A stretch of DNA of 30,448 bases from Bacteroidales bacterium UBA5833 (GCA_002433025.1 DJGZ01000055.1:1-30448); one strand, 5' to 3'; counted from the first letter of the stretch, positions 8,253 through 17,217 are shown. The notes: generated by a model from the letters alone, not told the origin. Program-made: numbers and translations.

Positions 8253-8636
8253 ATGAAAGCAACAACCGACCTGACGCTGATTTTTAATCATCTGAGATCC
8301 CTGATGAAGCCATATGAAACCGGCTCCGTTAAAGCCAGGGTGGACGAAGAGAAACGCTATGACCTATGGTCAGAAAAGAAGGTGGTGATTGAAGGCAGGA
8401 AACGGAACGACGTATATTTTGCCGGACTCGTAATCCAGCGCAACTATGTGGGCTTTTACTATATGCCGGTATATGTGGATGAGGATTTGAAAGCAGTTTT
8501 TAAACCTGAATTGCTGAAACTGCTGAAAGGAAAATCCTGCTTCCACGTAAAGAAAATGGATGATCAGCTGAGTGAGCAGATATCGGATGCCCTTCGGAGT
8601 GGATATGACCTGTATCTCGGAAGGGGCTGGATTTAA
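8253..8636 (+). CDS. DUF1801-like small cytoplasmic protein
   Basis: 127 residues, no signal peptide or membrane segment. The fold-like pattern of an N-terminal helix (LTLIFNHLRSLMKPY), strands (YDLWSEKKVVIEG, VYFAGLVIQRNYVGFYYMPVY), then LLKGKSCFHVKKMDD and a C-terminal helix resembles DUF1801/YdhG-type proteins, which have no firm function. Lies 23 bases after csaA and 49 bases before rubrerythrin on the same strand with no promoter box in either gap, so probably co-transcribed. Assignment to the family rests on general pattern only. Confidence 0.6.
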   Translation: MKATTDLTLIFNHLRSLMKPYETGSVKARVDEEKRYDLWSEKKVVIEGRKRNDVYFAGLVIQRNYVGFYYMPVYVDEDLKAVFKPELLKLLKGKSCFHVKKMDDQLSEQISDALRSGYDLYLGRGWI

Positions 8637-8685
8637 GAATATCAGATAAATCAATACACAGGGAACATTTTAAACAATTGATAGC

Positions 8686-9264
8686 ATGGACAAATCAATC
8701 AAAGGAACACAGACAGAAAAAAACCTGCTGAAGGCATTTGCAGGAGAATCTCAGGCCGCAAGGCGCTACAGGCTGTTTGCCGATAAAGCCCGGGAAGACG
8801 GCTACGAGCAGATCGCCGCTTTCTTCGAAGAAACCGCCAATCAGGAAGACTCGCATTCACGCATGTTCTTTAAGTATCTCGAAGGCGGAATGCTCGAGAT
8901 TACAGCCGCCTACCCGGCAGGTGTGGTTGGCTCAACTTCCGAAAACCTCGAGGCTGCTGCCGAAGGCGAAAATGAAGAATGGACCCTGCTCTATCCTGAA
9001 TTTGCGAAAATAGCCGAGGAGGAAGGCTTCAAAAGAATTGCCAACACCTTTAAACTGGTGGCTAGCGTTGAGGTGGAACATGAGAAACGCTACCTGAAAC
9101 TGCTCGAAAACCTTAATAAAAACAAGGTTTTTGAAAAAGAGGAAGAGATTATCTGGGTATGCCGCCACTGCGGATATCACTATAAAGGCAGGAAAGCCCT
9201 CAAAAACTGCCCGGCATGCGAACATCCGCAGGCATTTTTTGAAATGAAACAGGAAAACTACTGA
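8686..9264 (+). CDS. rbr: Rubrerythrin
   Basis: 192 residues, the usual length. Rubrerythrin reduces hydrogen peroxide to water in the cytoplasm of anaerobes and microaerophiles. The N-terminal ferritin-like domain carries the diiron ligands E21, E54, H57 (NQEDSH) and E131-H132 (VEVEHEKRY), with the helix YPEFAKIAEEEGF between them. The C-terminal rubredoxin domain has C159-x2-C162 and C175-x2-C178 to bind one iron. Last gene of the csaA operon, followed at once by a strong terminator. Placement after a PerR-like palindrome fits peroxide control. Confidence 0.97.
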   Translation: MDKSIKGTQTEKNLLKAFAGESQAARRYRLFADKAREDGYEQIAAFFEETANQEDSHSRMFFKYLEGGMLEITAAYPAGVVGSTSENLEAAAEGENEEWTLLYPEFAKIAEEEGFKRIANTFKLVASVEVEHEKRYLKLLENLNKNKVFEKEEEIIWVCRHCGYHYKGRKALKNCPACEHPQAFFEMKQENY

Positions 9265-9285
9265 TTAACATTGATTTTCCTATAC

Positions 9286-9318
9286 AAGGCATGCCTAAAC
9301 CGCATGCCTTTTTTCTTT
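9286..9318 (+). terminator. Rho-independent terminator after rubrerythrin
   Basis: AAGGCATGC (9286-9294) and GCATGCCTT (9302-9310) form a perfect 9-bp stem with a 7-base loop, followed by a T-rich tail. It ends the csaA-rbr operon 21 bases after the stop codon. Confidence 0.92.
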
Positions 9319-9330
9319 TATGATCATTAA

Positions 9331-9374
9331 GACAGGATTGACGAGATGGACAGGATGGACAGGATGGATTCCTG
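9331..9374. repeat. Short imperfect tandem repeat, ACAGGAT(T/G)G unit
   Basis: Nine-base units (GACAGGATTG, GAGATGGACAGGATGGAC, AGGATGGA) in tandem just after the rubrerythrin terminator. The opposite-strand form occurs at 27040-27066. No coding potential. Confidence 0.7.
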
Positions 9375-9530
9375 CAAGATTTTAAGGTATTATGTTTGAA
9401 TTTTAATAAAAGTCCGCCAGGTCAGGGTTACGGTTAAAAATATTAACTGCTTGTTCATTGCGCCGTACATTTTCTCTACCACGGATCCAAAGCCTTATCA
9501 ACAAGCAATTACCAACCCGGTTCATTTGTT

Positions 9531-9538
9531 TATCTTTG
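9531..9538 (+). promoter_or_regulatory. -7 box TATCTTTG of metG
   Basis: Exact TAnnTTTG match 27 bases upstream of the metG ATG at 9566. The -33 side is weak. It lies inside the in-frame upstream extension of the ORF, which supports the start at 9566. Confidence 0.5.
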
Positions 9539-9565
9539 CACCCTGCAATCAAAAAGAGGCTGACC

Positions 9566-11629
9566 ATGAACGAGCAATCCGAAAAAAAATTCAAACGATA
9601 TACCATTACTTCCGCCCTCCCTTATGCCAACGGGCCCATCCATATCGGACATCTTGCCGGGGTGTATGTCCCGGCCGATATCTATGCCCGCTACCTGCGT
9701 TCGAAGGGGGAGGATGTCTTATTTATCGGGGGTTCGGACGAACACGGGGTGCCCATTACCATCAAAGCACGCAAGGAAGGGGTGACGCCCCAGCAGGTGG
9801 TTGATACCTACCATGGCATCATCAAAAAGTCGTTCGAAGATTTTGGCGTTTCCTTCGATATATACAGCCGGACTTCCAACCAAATCCATCACGAAACAGC
9901 CTCGGAATTCTTTAAGAAGCTTTATGATAAAGGCGAATTCATCGAAAAGATTTCTCAACAATACTACGATGAAGAGCACCAGACTTTCCTGGCCGACCGC
10001 TACATAACCGGCACCTGTCCGCACTGCGGATTCGAACGGGCTTACGGCGACCAGTGCGAGAACTGCGGCACTTCGCTGAACGCCACCGACCTTATCAATC
10101 CAAAATCAGCCCTCAGCGGCAGCGTGCCGGTGATGAGGGATACAAAACACTGGTTTTTACCCCTCGACAAATACGAGCCGTGGATGCGCGAATGGATACT
10201 GGAGGGTCACCGGGATGACTGGAAAACCAATGTTTACGGGCAGTGTAAGTCGTGGCTCGACCACGGTCTGCAGCCCCGGGCCGTTACCCGTGACCTCGAC
10301 TGGGGTGTTAAGGTTCCGCTTCCGGATGCGGAGGGCAAGGTGCTGTACGTGTGGTTCGACGCGCCCATCGGCTATATCTCGGCGAGCCGCGAATGGGCCG
10401 GACAAACCGGGAAAGACTGGGTTCCGTACTGGAAATCGGAAGATTCAAAACTTGTTCATTTTATCGGCAAGGACAACATCGTTTTCCACTGCATCGTATT
10501 CCCGGGCATGCTGAAGGCCGAAGGATCCTACATTTTGCCCGATAACGTGCCGGCCAATGAATTTCTGAATCTCGAAAACGATAAGATTTCCACCTCCCGC
10601 AACTGGGCCGTCTGGCTGCACGAGTACCTTGAGGAGTTCCCCGGCAAGCAGGATGTGCTGCGTTATGTGCTCACCGCAAACGCCCCGGAAACCAAAGACA
10701 ACGACTTTACCTGGCGCGATTTTCAAGCCCGTAACAACAGCGAGCTGCTGGCCATATTCGGCAACTTTGTTAACCGTACCCTGGTGCTTACACAGAAATA
10801 CTTTGAAGGAAAGGTACCCGATATGGGACCTTTGGAGGATTACGACCGCGAAGTAATGGCCGAAATGGCCGGTTTCCCGGAAAGGATTGCCCGCAGCATT
10901 GACCTCTACCGCTTCCGCGAAGCCCTGAACGAGCTGATGAACCTGGCCCGGCTTGGCAATAAATACCTTACGGACACCGAACCCTGGAAAGTATTCAAAA
11001 CGAATCCCGAAAAGGTCAGGACAACCCTCAACATCTCCCTGCAGATCTGCGCCAACCTTTCGGTATTGTGCGAGCCTTTCCTCCCCTTCAGCGCTGAAAA
11101 GCTTACGCAGATGCTGAACATCACACCGCTGAAGTGGGCAGACGCCGGCTCAGCCAGCTTGCTTCCCGGCGGGTATACGCTGAATCAGCCCGGACTGCTG
11201 TTTGAAAAAATTGAAGATGCGGCCATAGAAACCCAGATTCAGAAGCTTCTGGATACCAAAAAGAGTAATGAAGCCGCCAATGCAGTTGCCCGTCCCGCAA
11301 AGGATGTGATTGAATTTGACGACTTTGGAAAAGTGGACCTGCGAACGGGCACCATCATCGCGGCAGAAAAAGTTGCCAAAACAAAAAAACTGCTGAAGCT
11401 TACTGTCGACACCGGTATCGACAAACGCACCGTGGTTTCGGGCATTGCTGAGTATTACGAGCCCGAGAACATCATCGGGCAGCAGGTAACCATACTGGTG
11501 AACCTTGCCCCCCGGAACCTGAAAGGCATTGAATCGCAGGGAATGATCCTGATGGCGGAAGATCATAATGGGCGCCTTAGTTTCATTGCTCCGGTTTCAC
11601 CCGTAAATAACGGCAGCGAGGTTAAATAA
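9566..11629 (+). CDS. metG: Methionyl-tRNA synthetase
   Basis: 687 residues, cytoplasmic; charges tRNA-Met with methionine. Start at ATG 9566 (MNEQSEKK); the in-frame extension to 9458 crosses the -7 box. Class I signatures: H26-I-G-H29 in GPIHIGHL, and K340-ISTS-344 as the KMSKS loop. The zinc knuckle has four Cys at 151, 154, 164 and 167 (CPHC and CENC). The anticodon-binding helical domain follows, then at about 582-687 a C-terminal tRNA-binding OB domain (DFGKVDLRTGTI), typical for dimeric bacterial MetRS. The DUF3109 gene 55 bases downstream may share the transcript. Confidence 0.98.
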   Translation: MNEQSEKKFKRYTITSALPYANGPIHIGHLAGVYVPADIYARYLRSKGEDVLFIGGSDEHGVPITIKARKEGVTPQQVVDTYHGIIKKSFEDFGVSFDIYSRTSNQIHHETASEFFKKLYDKGEFIEKISQQYYDEEHQTFLADRYITGTCPHCGFERAYGDQCENCGTSLNATDLINPKSALSGSVPVMRDTKHWFLPLDKYEPWMREWILEGHRDDWKTNVYGQCKSWLDHGLQPRAVTRDLDWGVKVPLPDAEGKVLYVWFDAPIGYISASREWAGQTGKDWVPYWKSEDSKLVHFIGKDNIVFHCIVFPGMLKAEGSYILPDNVPANEFLNLENDKISTSRNWAVWLHEYLEEFPGKQDVLRYVLTANAPETKDNDFTWRDFQARNNSELLAIFGNFVNRTLVLTQKYFEGKVPDMGPLEDYDREVMAEMAGFPERIARSIDLYRFREALNELMNLARLGNKYLTDTEPWKVFKTNPEKVRTTLNISLQICANLSVLCEPFLPFSAEKLTQMLNITPLKWADAGSASLLPGGYTLNQPGLLFEKIEDAAIETQIQKLLDTKKSNEAANAVARPAKDVIEFDDFGKVDLRTGTIIAAEKVAKTKKLLKLTVDTGIDKRTVVSGIAEYYEPENIIGQQVTILVNLAPRNLKGIESQGMILMAEDHNGRLSFIAPVSPVNNGSEVK

Positions 11630-11684
11630 GCACCAGAAAACGGGCAGATATAAGCTGACCGGGTACCAAAACAATCATAACAGT

Positions 11685-12260
11685 ATGATAGCCATCGACA
11701 CGACCCTGAACTCCGACGACCTCGCGAACGTCTGTTTTGTATGCGACCTTCAGCGTTGCAAAGGCGCATGCTGTGTGGAAGGCGATGCCGGCGCCCCGCT
11801 CGAGGAGCCGGAAATAGCGGAACTGGAAGACAATATTGATTACATCAAACCATTTATGCGGCCGGAGGGGATCGAAATTGTGGAGGAACTCGGTGTTTTT
11901 GATTACGACGCCCACGGGCATTACGTTACCCCCCTGATCCACGGAGCGGAATGCGCTTTTGTGGTTTTTTCGGATGACGGCATTGCCGCCTGTGCCATCG
12001 AAAAAGCCTGGGAAGCCGGAAAATCATCATTCCGGAAACCGGTTTCCTGTCATCTCTATCCGGTAAGGATCAGTAAATACAATGATTTTGACGCCGTGAA
12101 CTACCACCAGTGGCACGTTTGCCAACCCGCCCTTGAGCTGGGAAAACGGCTGAACGTACCGGTTTATAAATTCCTCCGTGATTCTCTCATACGAAAGTAC
12201 GGGGAACAGTGGTATGCAAGTCTCTGTCAGGAAATCGATAAAAAGAGCCAATCAAAATAA
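11685..12260 (+). CDS. DUF3109 family cysteine-rich protein
   Basis: 191 residues, no signal peptide. Cys at 17, 20, 25, 29 and 30 near the N-terminus (VCFVCDLQRCKGACC), then AACAIEKAW, SCHLYPVRI and HVCQPALELG, suggest a bound metal or Fe-S cluster as in YkgJ-like CxxxC(x)nC proteins. The family is common in Bacteroidota and has no established function. It starts 55 bases after metG without a promoter box between, so co-transcription is likely. Confidence 0.85.
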   Translation: MIAIDTTLNSDDLANVCFVCDLQRCKGACCVEGDAGAPLEEPEIAELEDNIDYIKPFMRPEGIEIVEELGVFDYDAHGHYVTPLIHGAECAFVVFSDDGIAACAIEKAWEAGKSSFRKPVSCHLYPVRISKYNDFDAVNYHQWHVCQPALELGKRLNVPVYKFLRDSLIRKYGEQWYASLCQEIDKKSQSK

Positions 12261-12330
12261 ATTCTCCTGACGTGTTACGCAGAAAGACGTTTTGACAAAA
12301 ATTATTGCTTTTAGCATTCAAAGCGGCTTC

Positions 12331-12876
12331 TTATTCTGTTGGTAATACCCTTTCAACTTGCACCAGTTCATCTCCCTGGAAGAAAAATAGATTTCCGGAA
12401 TAAACTCTGTTCTTTTCCTTAACCGGCTTACCAAGCAACTCATTTTCAAAATAGCGGGTATATATATAACTGATTTTCTCATTATAAGCATTGCCATCTA
12501 TTGCATATAATACTCCATTATATGACTGTTTTAATGTAGCTTCAATGTTCGCAAATCCATTCATAATCATAAAAAGTTGATACCCGTTAAGCCTGGCAAA
12601 TTCCTCATAGCTTGATAAAGGCTTGCATAATTCTGAAGAACAACCGTTTGCGAAGATGTAAACTAAGGATTTGGGGTAGTTTTTCAGTTCCATTCTTAAT
12701 TGTTCTCCTGTTATTTTATAGATATAGCCACTTTGTAATTGCTGAAAACTCTTCAATTCAATGATACGCTCCTTTTGTTCATTATTTAATCTGTCATAAT
12801 CGTCTGTAAGCCCTTGAACAATACATGACGTAAACAGCACGATTATAGGAAGAAATAAAAGAGATCTGCTGATCAT
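12331..12876 (-). CDS. Small lipoprotein of unknown function, possibly thioredoxin-like
   Basis: 181 residues. A lipoprotein signal is clear: MISRSLLFLPIIVLFTS followed by C18. Residues 70-110 (LVYIFANGCSSELCKPLSSYEEFARLNGYQLFMIMNG) look like the first strand and helix of a thioredoxin-like fold, but the cysteines are C79-x4-C84, not CxxC, so redox activity is doubtful. The gene is visibly more AT-rich than metG and the atp genes, which may mean recent acquisition. I do not recognise a named family. It lies between the convergent DUF3109 gene and the ferritin gene. Confidence 0.75.
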   Translation of the reverse strand: MISRSLLFLPIIVLFTSCIVQGLTDDYDRLNNEQKERIIELKSFQQLQSGYIYKITGEQLRMELKNYPKSLVYIFANGCSSELCKPLSSYEEFARLNGYQLFMIMNGFANIEATLKQSYNGVLYAIDGNAYNEKISYIYTRYFENELLGKPVKEKNRVYSGNLFFFQGDELVQVERVLPTE

Positions 12877-12967
12877 ACTAAAGTTAACATTACAACTAGT
12901 TTCTGGTTTAATGACATTCCAAAATCAAATAAACAACACCAAAATTAATAAATCCATCCATTGATTC

Positions 12968-13000
12968 AATAAAGTAAAGGCCGCCCTTCCGGACAGCCTT
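12968..13000 (-). terminator. Terminator-like hairpin after the ferritin gene
   Basis: On the minus strand a 10-bp stem (two G-T wobbles) closes a GGAA tetraloop: 13000-12991 pairs with 12986-12977, followed by TACTTTATT. It lies 26 bases past the ferritin stop. Confidence 0.7.
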
Positions 13001-13026
13001 GAAAACATTATTTCAGCAAATCAAGC

Positions 13027-13542
13027 TTACTCCATCGGGTCGATCACCTTCGCAGCAGCCTGCATTTCAAGGTCCTTGTCGATGTGGAACATGCCGGCCT
13101 TGTCGCTGCCAACCAGTTTCATCTTGTCGAGGATACCGTGAGCGGTGCTTTCCTCTTCAATCTGCTCGTTGATGTACCACTGCAGGAAGTTACCGGTGGT
13201 GTAATCCTTTTCCTTCAGGGAAATTTCATACAATTTGTTGATCTCGGCGGTGATAAACTCCTCATGTTTCAGCACCTGCTCAAAAACTTCAAGCAGGTTT
13301 TTATAGTTCGGAGCCGGGGCCTCAAGGGGCGAAAGGATGGCATTTCCGCCGCGATCGTTCAGGTATTTGATAAATTTCAGCATATGCATCCGCTCTTCAT
13401 CGCTCTGTTTGTAGAGCCAGTCGGCAGCGCCGCGGTATCCGCTGGTTTCGCACCATGAAGCCATGGCCATGTAGATCCGGGATGAATGCTCTTCGTTCAT
13501 AATCTGAACATTGATGGCATCTTCAACTTTCTTCGAAATCAT
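13027..13542 (-). CDS. ftnA: Bacterial non-heme ferritin
   Basis: 171 residues. Oxidises Fe(II) and stores it as a mineral in a 24-mer cytoplasmic shell. All ferroxidase ligands are present and sit at the same numbers as in E. coli FtnA: E17, Y24, E50, H53, E94, Q127 and E130. No heme-binding Met of bacterioferritin type is evident. It starts 49 bases after atpG on the same strand with no clear promoter box, so it may be partly read from the atp operon; the gap holds a 6-bp inverted repeat TTAACG/CGTTAA (13561-13578). Ends in a terminator hairpin. Confidence 0.96.
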   Translation of the reverse strand: MISKKVEDAINVQIMNEEHSSRIYMAMASWCETSGYRGAADWLYKQSDEERMHMLKFIKYLNDRGGNAILSPLEAPAPNYKNLLEVFEQVLKHEEFITAEINKLYEISLKEKDYTTGNFLQWYINEQIEEESTAHGILDKMKLVGSDKAGMFHIDKDLEMQAAAKVIDPME

Positions 13543-13591
13543 AATCGTATTTTTTAAGGGTTAACGTTTATGCGTTAAATCAGCAACGAAA

Positions 13592-14467
13592 TTAAGCATT
13601 TTTTAAAGCTTCAGCACCACCGACAATTTCGAGGATCTCTTTGGTGATGGCAGCCTGACGCGCTTTGTTATAGGTCAGCCGCAACTCCTTCAGCAGCTCC
13701 GAAGCATTGTCGGTAGCCTGCGACATTGCTGTCATTCTGGCGCCTAATTCCGAAGCCCATGAGTCGAGCAGGGCTTTGAAGAACTGTGTCTTCAGAATCC
13801 TGGGGATCAGTTCGGACAGTATCTCTTTCTGAGATGGGTCAAAAATATACTCCGTCTCCTGATCATGATGTCCGGATTCAGCGCTTCCGCTTTGAACCGG
13901 CAGAAATTGCTCAACCAATAGCTTTTGAACTACCGCATTTTTAAACTGGTGATAGACAAATACTATCCGGTCATAAGTCCCCGACAGATATAACTCAATC
14001 AACGATTCGGCCACCTCCGCGCTTTTCGGATAACTCAGCTGATCATAGAGTTCGTCGTAAGACGCTACAATATTAACCGGCATCTTGGTAAAAAACTCGG
14101 TCGCCTTCCGCCCGATGGTAATGAGGTCCGCTTCTTCCTGTGCGTCAGCCGCAGTAAGCAGCAGGCTGCTTACCTGTTTGATCACATTTGTATTGTATGC
14201 CCCGCAAAGGCCCCGGTTTGAGGTAAAAACAACATACAAAACCCTGTTTGCATCATGCTGTAAATTAAACGCTGACAGTGCATCACCCTGACCGGCGGAT
14301 AATTGCATGAGCAACTTCTGCTGCTGCCCGGCATAAGGCCTCAGCTGAAGAATACCGGTCTGGGCCTTGCGCAGTTTTGAAGCAGCAACCATCTTCATGG
14401 CACTGGTAATCTGCTGCGTTGACTTAACGGAGGCGATCCTTGTTCTGACTTCTTTCAGGCTGGGCAT
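13592..14467 (-). CDS. atpG: ATP synthase gamma subunit
   Basis: 291 residues. Central rotor stalk of F1. The N-terminal coiled helix MPSLKEVRTRIASVKSTQQITSAMKMVAASKLRKAQ, the internal GLCGAYNTNVIK and the C-terminal helix with MSQATDNASELLKELRLTYNKARQAAITKEI are all standard. Last atp gene of this cluster, 11 bases after atpA. Confidence 0.98.
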   Translation of the reverse strand: MPSLKEVRTRIASVKSTQQITSAMKMVAASKLRKAQTGILQLRPYAGQQQKLLMQLSAGQGDALSAFNLQHDANRVLYVVFTSNRGLCGAYNTNVIKQVSSLLLTAADAQEEADLITIGRKATEFFTKMPVNIVASYDELYDQLSYPKSAEVAESLIELYLSGTYDRIVFVYHQFKNAVVQKLLVEQFLPVQSGSAESGHHDQETEYIFDPSQKEILSELIPRILKTQFFKALLDSWASELGARMTAMSQATDNASELLKELRLTYNKARQAAITKEILEIVGGAEALKNA

Positions 14468-14478
14468 CTCAGTCGGTT

Positions 14479-16065
14479 TTATTTAGCTTCATACTTGCGG
14501 ATAAGCTCAAGGGCCACCGTTTCAAGCTCCTGTTCAATTTCAGGGGTATACTGGCCTTTTCGCAGTTTTTCGAGCAAACCGGCATGCAGATCTTCCAGTT
14601 TATGCAGAAATTCAACTTCAAAATTATGCACATTCTGCATGGGTATCTTCTGAAGCAACCCTCTGGAGCCGCAGAAAATAATGGCTATCTGCTGTTCTAC
14701 CGGCATGGGCGAATACTGAGGTTGTTTCAGGATTTCCACATTGCGGGCGCCCTTATCAAGTATGGATTTGGTTACTGCATCAAGGTCAGAACCAAACTTG
14801 GCGAAGGCTTCCAGTTCACGATACTGGGCCTGATCAAGTTTCAGGGTTCCGGCAACCTTCTTCATCGGTTTAATCTGGGCGCTGCCCCCAACCCTGGATA
14901 CTGAAATCCCCACGTTGATTGCAGGCCTGATCCCGGAATTGAAAAGATTGGTTTCCAAAAAGATCTGGCCGTCGGTGATGGAAATTACATTGGTCGGGAT
15001 ATAGGCTGATACGTCACCGGCCTGGGTCTCAATAATGGGCAGGGCGGTCAGGGAACCTCCCCCTTTTACTTTTCCCTGCAGGCAGGCAGGCAGATCGTTC
15101 ATGCCTGAGGCGATTTCATCGGAAGAGATGATTTTGGCAGCCCTTTCAAGCAACCTGGAATGCAGATAGAATACATCACCGGGATAGGCTTCGCGTCCGG
15201 GCGGACGGCGGAGCAGCAGCGACACTTCGCGGTAAGCTACGGCCTGTTTCGAAAGGTCATCAAAGATAATCAGCGCCGGCCTTCCCGTATCGCGGAAATA
15301 CTCTCCGATGGCAGCACCGGCAAAAGGCGCGTAAAACTGCATGGCCGCAGGATCGCTGGCGGTGGCTACCACCACCACCGTGTACTGCATGGCTCCTTTT
15401 TGCTCAAGGGTTTGCACGATGCCGGCCACTGAACTTCCTTTTTGCCCGATGGCCACATAAATGCAATAAACAGGCTCCCCTTTATCAAAAAACTCTTTCT
15501 GATTGATGATGGTATCGAGGGCAATGGCGGTCTTTCCTGTCTGGCGGTCGCCGATGATCAGCTCGCGTTGTCCGCGGCCGATGGGAATCATGGCGTCAAT
15601 GGCCTTGATGCCCGTTTGAAGCGGTTCATTTACCGGCTGCCGGTAAATAACCCCGGGCGCTTTCCGTTCAAGCGGCATCTCATAAACTTCTCCAAGGATG
15701 GGGCCCTTGCCGTCGACAGGCTCACCCACCGTGTTGATCACACGGCCGAGCATGCCCTCACTTACAGGAATAGAAGCGATGGTGCGGGTGCGCTTTACCT
15801 GGTCGCCCTCATTGATGCCACTGCCTTCGCCCAGCATTACCACCCCTACATTGTCCTCTTCAAGGTTAAGCACAATCCCTTTGATGCCGGTCGATTCAAA
15901 CTCGATCAACTCTCCGGCCTGCACATTGTTGAGACCATATACCCTGGCGATGCCGTCGCCAACCTGTAATACCGTCCCTGTTTCATCCAGTTCCGCTTCC
16001 GACCTGAATCCGGCAAGTTGCTGCCTGAGTATTGCAGATACTTCTGCGGGTTTAATTTCTGCCAT
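14479..16065 (-). CDS. atpA: ATP synthase alpha subunit
   Basis: 528 residues. Non-catalytic nucleotide-binding subunit of F1. Walker A GDRQTGKT at 172-179, Walker B region PALIIFDDLSKQ, and the family signature segment PGREAYPGDVFYLHSRLLERAA are present. Starts 15 bases after atpH. About 10-15 residues longer than E. coli AtpA (513), which is usual for this phylum. Confidence 0.99.
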   Translation of the reverse strand: MAEIKPAEVSAILRQQLAGFRSEAELDETGTVLQVGDGIARVYGLNNVQAGELIEFESTGIKGIVLNLEEDNVGVVMLGEGSGINEGDQVKRTRTIASIPVSEGMLGRVINTVGEPVDGKGPILGEVYEMPLERKAPGVIYRQPVNEPLQTGIKAIDAMIPIGRGQRELIIGDRQTGKTAIALDTIINQKEFFDKGEPVYCIYVAIGQKGSSVAGIVQTLEQKGAMQYTVVVVATASDPAAMQFYAPFAGAAIGEYFRDTGRPALIIFDDLSKQAVAYREVSLLLRRPPGREAYPGDVFYLHSRLLERAAKIISSDEIASGMNDLPACLQGKVKGGGSLTALPIIETQAGDVSAYIPTNVISITDGQIFLETNLFNSGIRPAINVGISVSRVGGSAQIKPMKKVAGTLKLDQAQYRELEAFAKFGSDLDAVTKSILDKGARNVEILKQPQYSPMPVEQQIAIIFCGSRGLLQKIPMQNVHNFEVEFLHKLEDLHAGLLEKLRKGQYTPEIEQELETVALELIRKYEAK

Positions 16066-16080
16066 CTGGTTTACTTTTTA

Positions 16081-16638
16081 TTAAATTTCTCTTGTGTAAA
16101 CATTTACACTGAACTCTTTGCGAAGGTTCTGAAGTTTTTTCCTGATGCTGTCGTCAAACAGACTGTTTTCAATTTTAACAATCAGCCCGCCGATGATTTC
16201 TGCATCAACTACTTCCGTTAGCCTGATTTGTGATCCTGTTTGCTCCTCTAGCAGTGACACAAGCTCACTGCGCACATCTTCCTGAAGGGGAACGGCTGAA
16301 GTAATGCGGGCTGTTTTGATATTTTTGTATTCTAGATAAAGTTCTCCGAATTTCGCGGCAATCTGAAACAGCAATGACTCACGGCGTTTACGGATGATAA
16401 TATCGACAAATGCCAAAGACAGTTTGCTGATCTTATCGCTGAAAAGCGCACGCATTACCGAAATCTTTTTATCTGCGTTGATCACCGGGCTGCTCAGCAT
16501 CTGCCTTAATCCGGCATTTTCGTTACAAACCGCAAGCAACAGTTCCATATCCTTACGGGCAGCTTCCACCTCCCCTCTTTCAGCAGAAAGGTCAAATAAT
16601 GCCTGAGCATAACGGATGCTTAATCTTGGATTATACAT
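16081..16638 (-). CDS. atpH: ATP synthase delta subunit
   Basis: 185 residues. Joins the top of F1 to the peripheral stalk. The helical N-terminal domain (SIRYAQALFDLSAERGEVEA) and C-terminal VVDAEIIGGLIVKIENSLFDDSIRKKLQ segment match AtpH. It begins 3 bases after the atpF stop, a spacing that suggests coupled translation. Confidence 0.97.
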   Translation of the reverse strand: MYNPRLSIRYAQALFDLSAERGEVEAARKDMELLLAVCNENAGLRQMLSSPVINADKKISVMRALFSDKISKLSLAFVDIIIRKRRESLLFQIAAKFGELYLEYKNIKTARITSAVPLQEDVRSELVSLLEEQTGSQIRLTEVVDAEIIGGLIVKIENSLFDDSIRKKLQNLRKEFSVNVYTREI

Positions 16639-16641
16639 AAG

Positions 16642-17136
16642 CTAGTTCAGGTTCATTTTATCGATCGACTTCTGCACAAACTCTTTCTGTCTTTCGGGTT
16701 GCGAAAGTTCATTCTGCAGTACTTTTTCGGCGATCTCAATGGATAAATGGGCAATCTGGTTCTTCAGCTCGGTAATGGCTTCCATTTTTTCGAAGTGGAT
16801 GCGTTCGCGGGCATTGTCGATGATGCGGTTGGCCTCGTCATTGGCGCGCTGCCGGGCCTCTTCGATGAGTGATTCGCGCACCCGGCGGGCATCCCTGATC
16901 AGCGCATCACGTTCTTCTTCGGCCTGACGCATCAGTTGTTCATTGCTGAAAATCAACTGCTTCATCTCTTCGCGGGCTTTATCTGCCTCATGAAGCGCCA
17001 GTTCGATGGACTGCTCCCTTTCGTGCAGGGCCCGCAATACCGGTGGCCAGACAAACTTGCCCAGGATGAACAGCAATAACCCGAAGGCAAGGGCCATCCA
17101 GAAAATCAATCCGATTCCGGGGTTAACTAATTCCAT
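16642..17136 (-). CDS. atpF: ATP synthase b subunit
   Basis: 164 residues. Peripheral stalk: one N-terminal membrane helix (IGLIFWMALAFGLLLFILGKFVWPPVL) followed by a long charged coiled coil with many Glu, Arg and Ala. Separated from atpE by 81 bases that hold a 14-bp hairpin. Confidence 0.97.
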   Translation of the reverse strand: MELVNPGIGLIFWMALAFGLLLFILGKFVWPPVLRALHEREQSIELALHEADKAREEMKQLIFSNEQLMRQAEEERDALIRDARRVRESLIEEARQRANDEANRIIDNARERIHFEKMEAITELKNQIAHLSIEIAEKVLQNELSQPERQKEFVQKSIDKMNLN

Positions 17137-17170
17137 ATCGTTCCTTCTTTACAATAATGACGTAAGCAAA

Positions 17171-17203
17171 ACTACCGGCACAACCAACCGTTGTACCGGT
17201 AGT
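17171..17203 (-). promoter_or_regulatory. Strong intercistronic hairpin between atpE and atpF
   Basis: A 14-bp stem with a single G-T wobble and a 5-base loop (arms 17203-17190 and 17184-17171 on the minus strand). Only a short T run follows, so it looks less like a full terminator and more like an mRNA stabiliser or partial terminator that would raise atpE product over downstream subunits. Confidence 0.75.
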
Positions 17204-17217
17204 CCCGGCTGTTTAAA

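Noticed and set aside
13561..13578. Terminator between atpG and ferritin
   Set aside because: Only a 6-bp AT-rich stem with no direct T run; too weak to call.
15442..15969. 175-codon plus-strand ORF opposite atpA
   Set aside because: Antisense to highly conserved atpA including its Walker A region.
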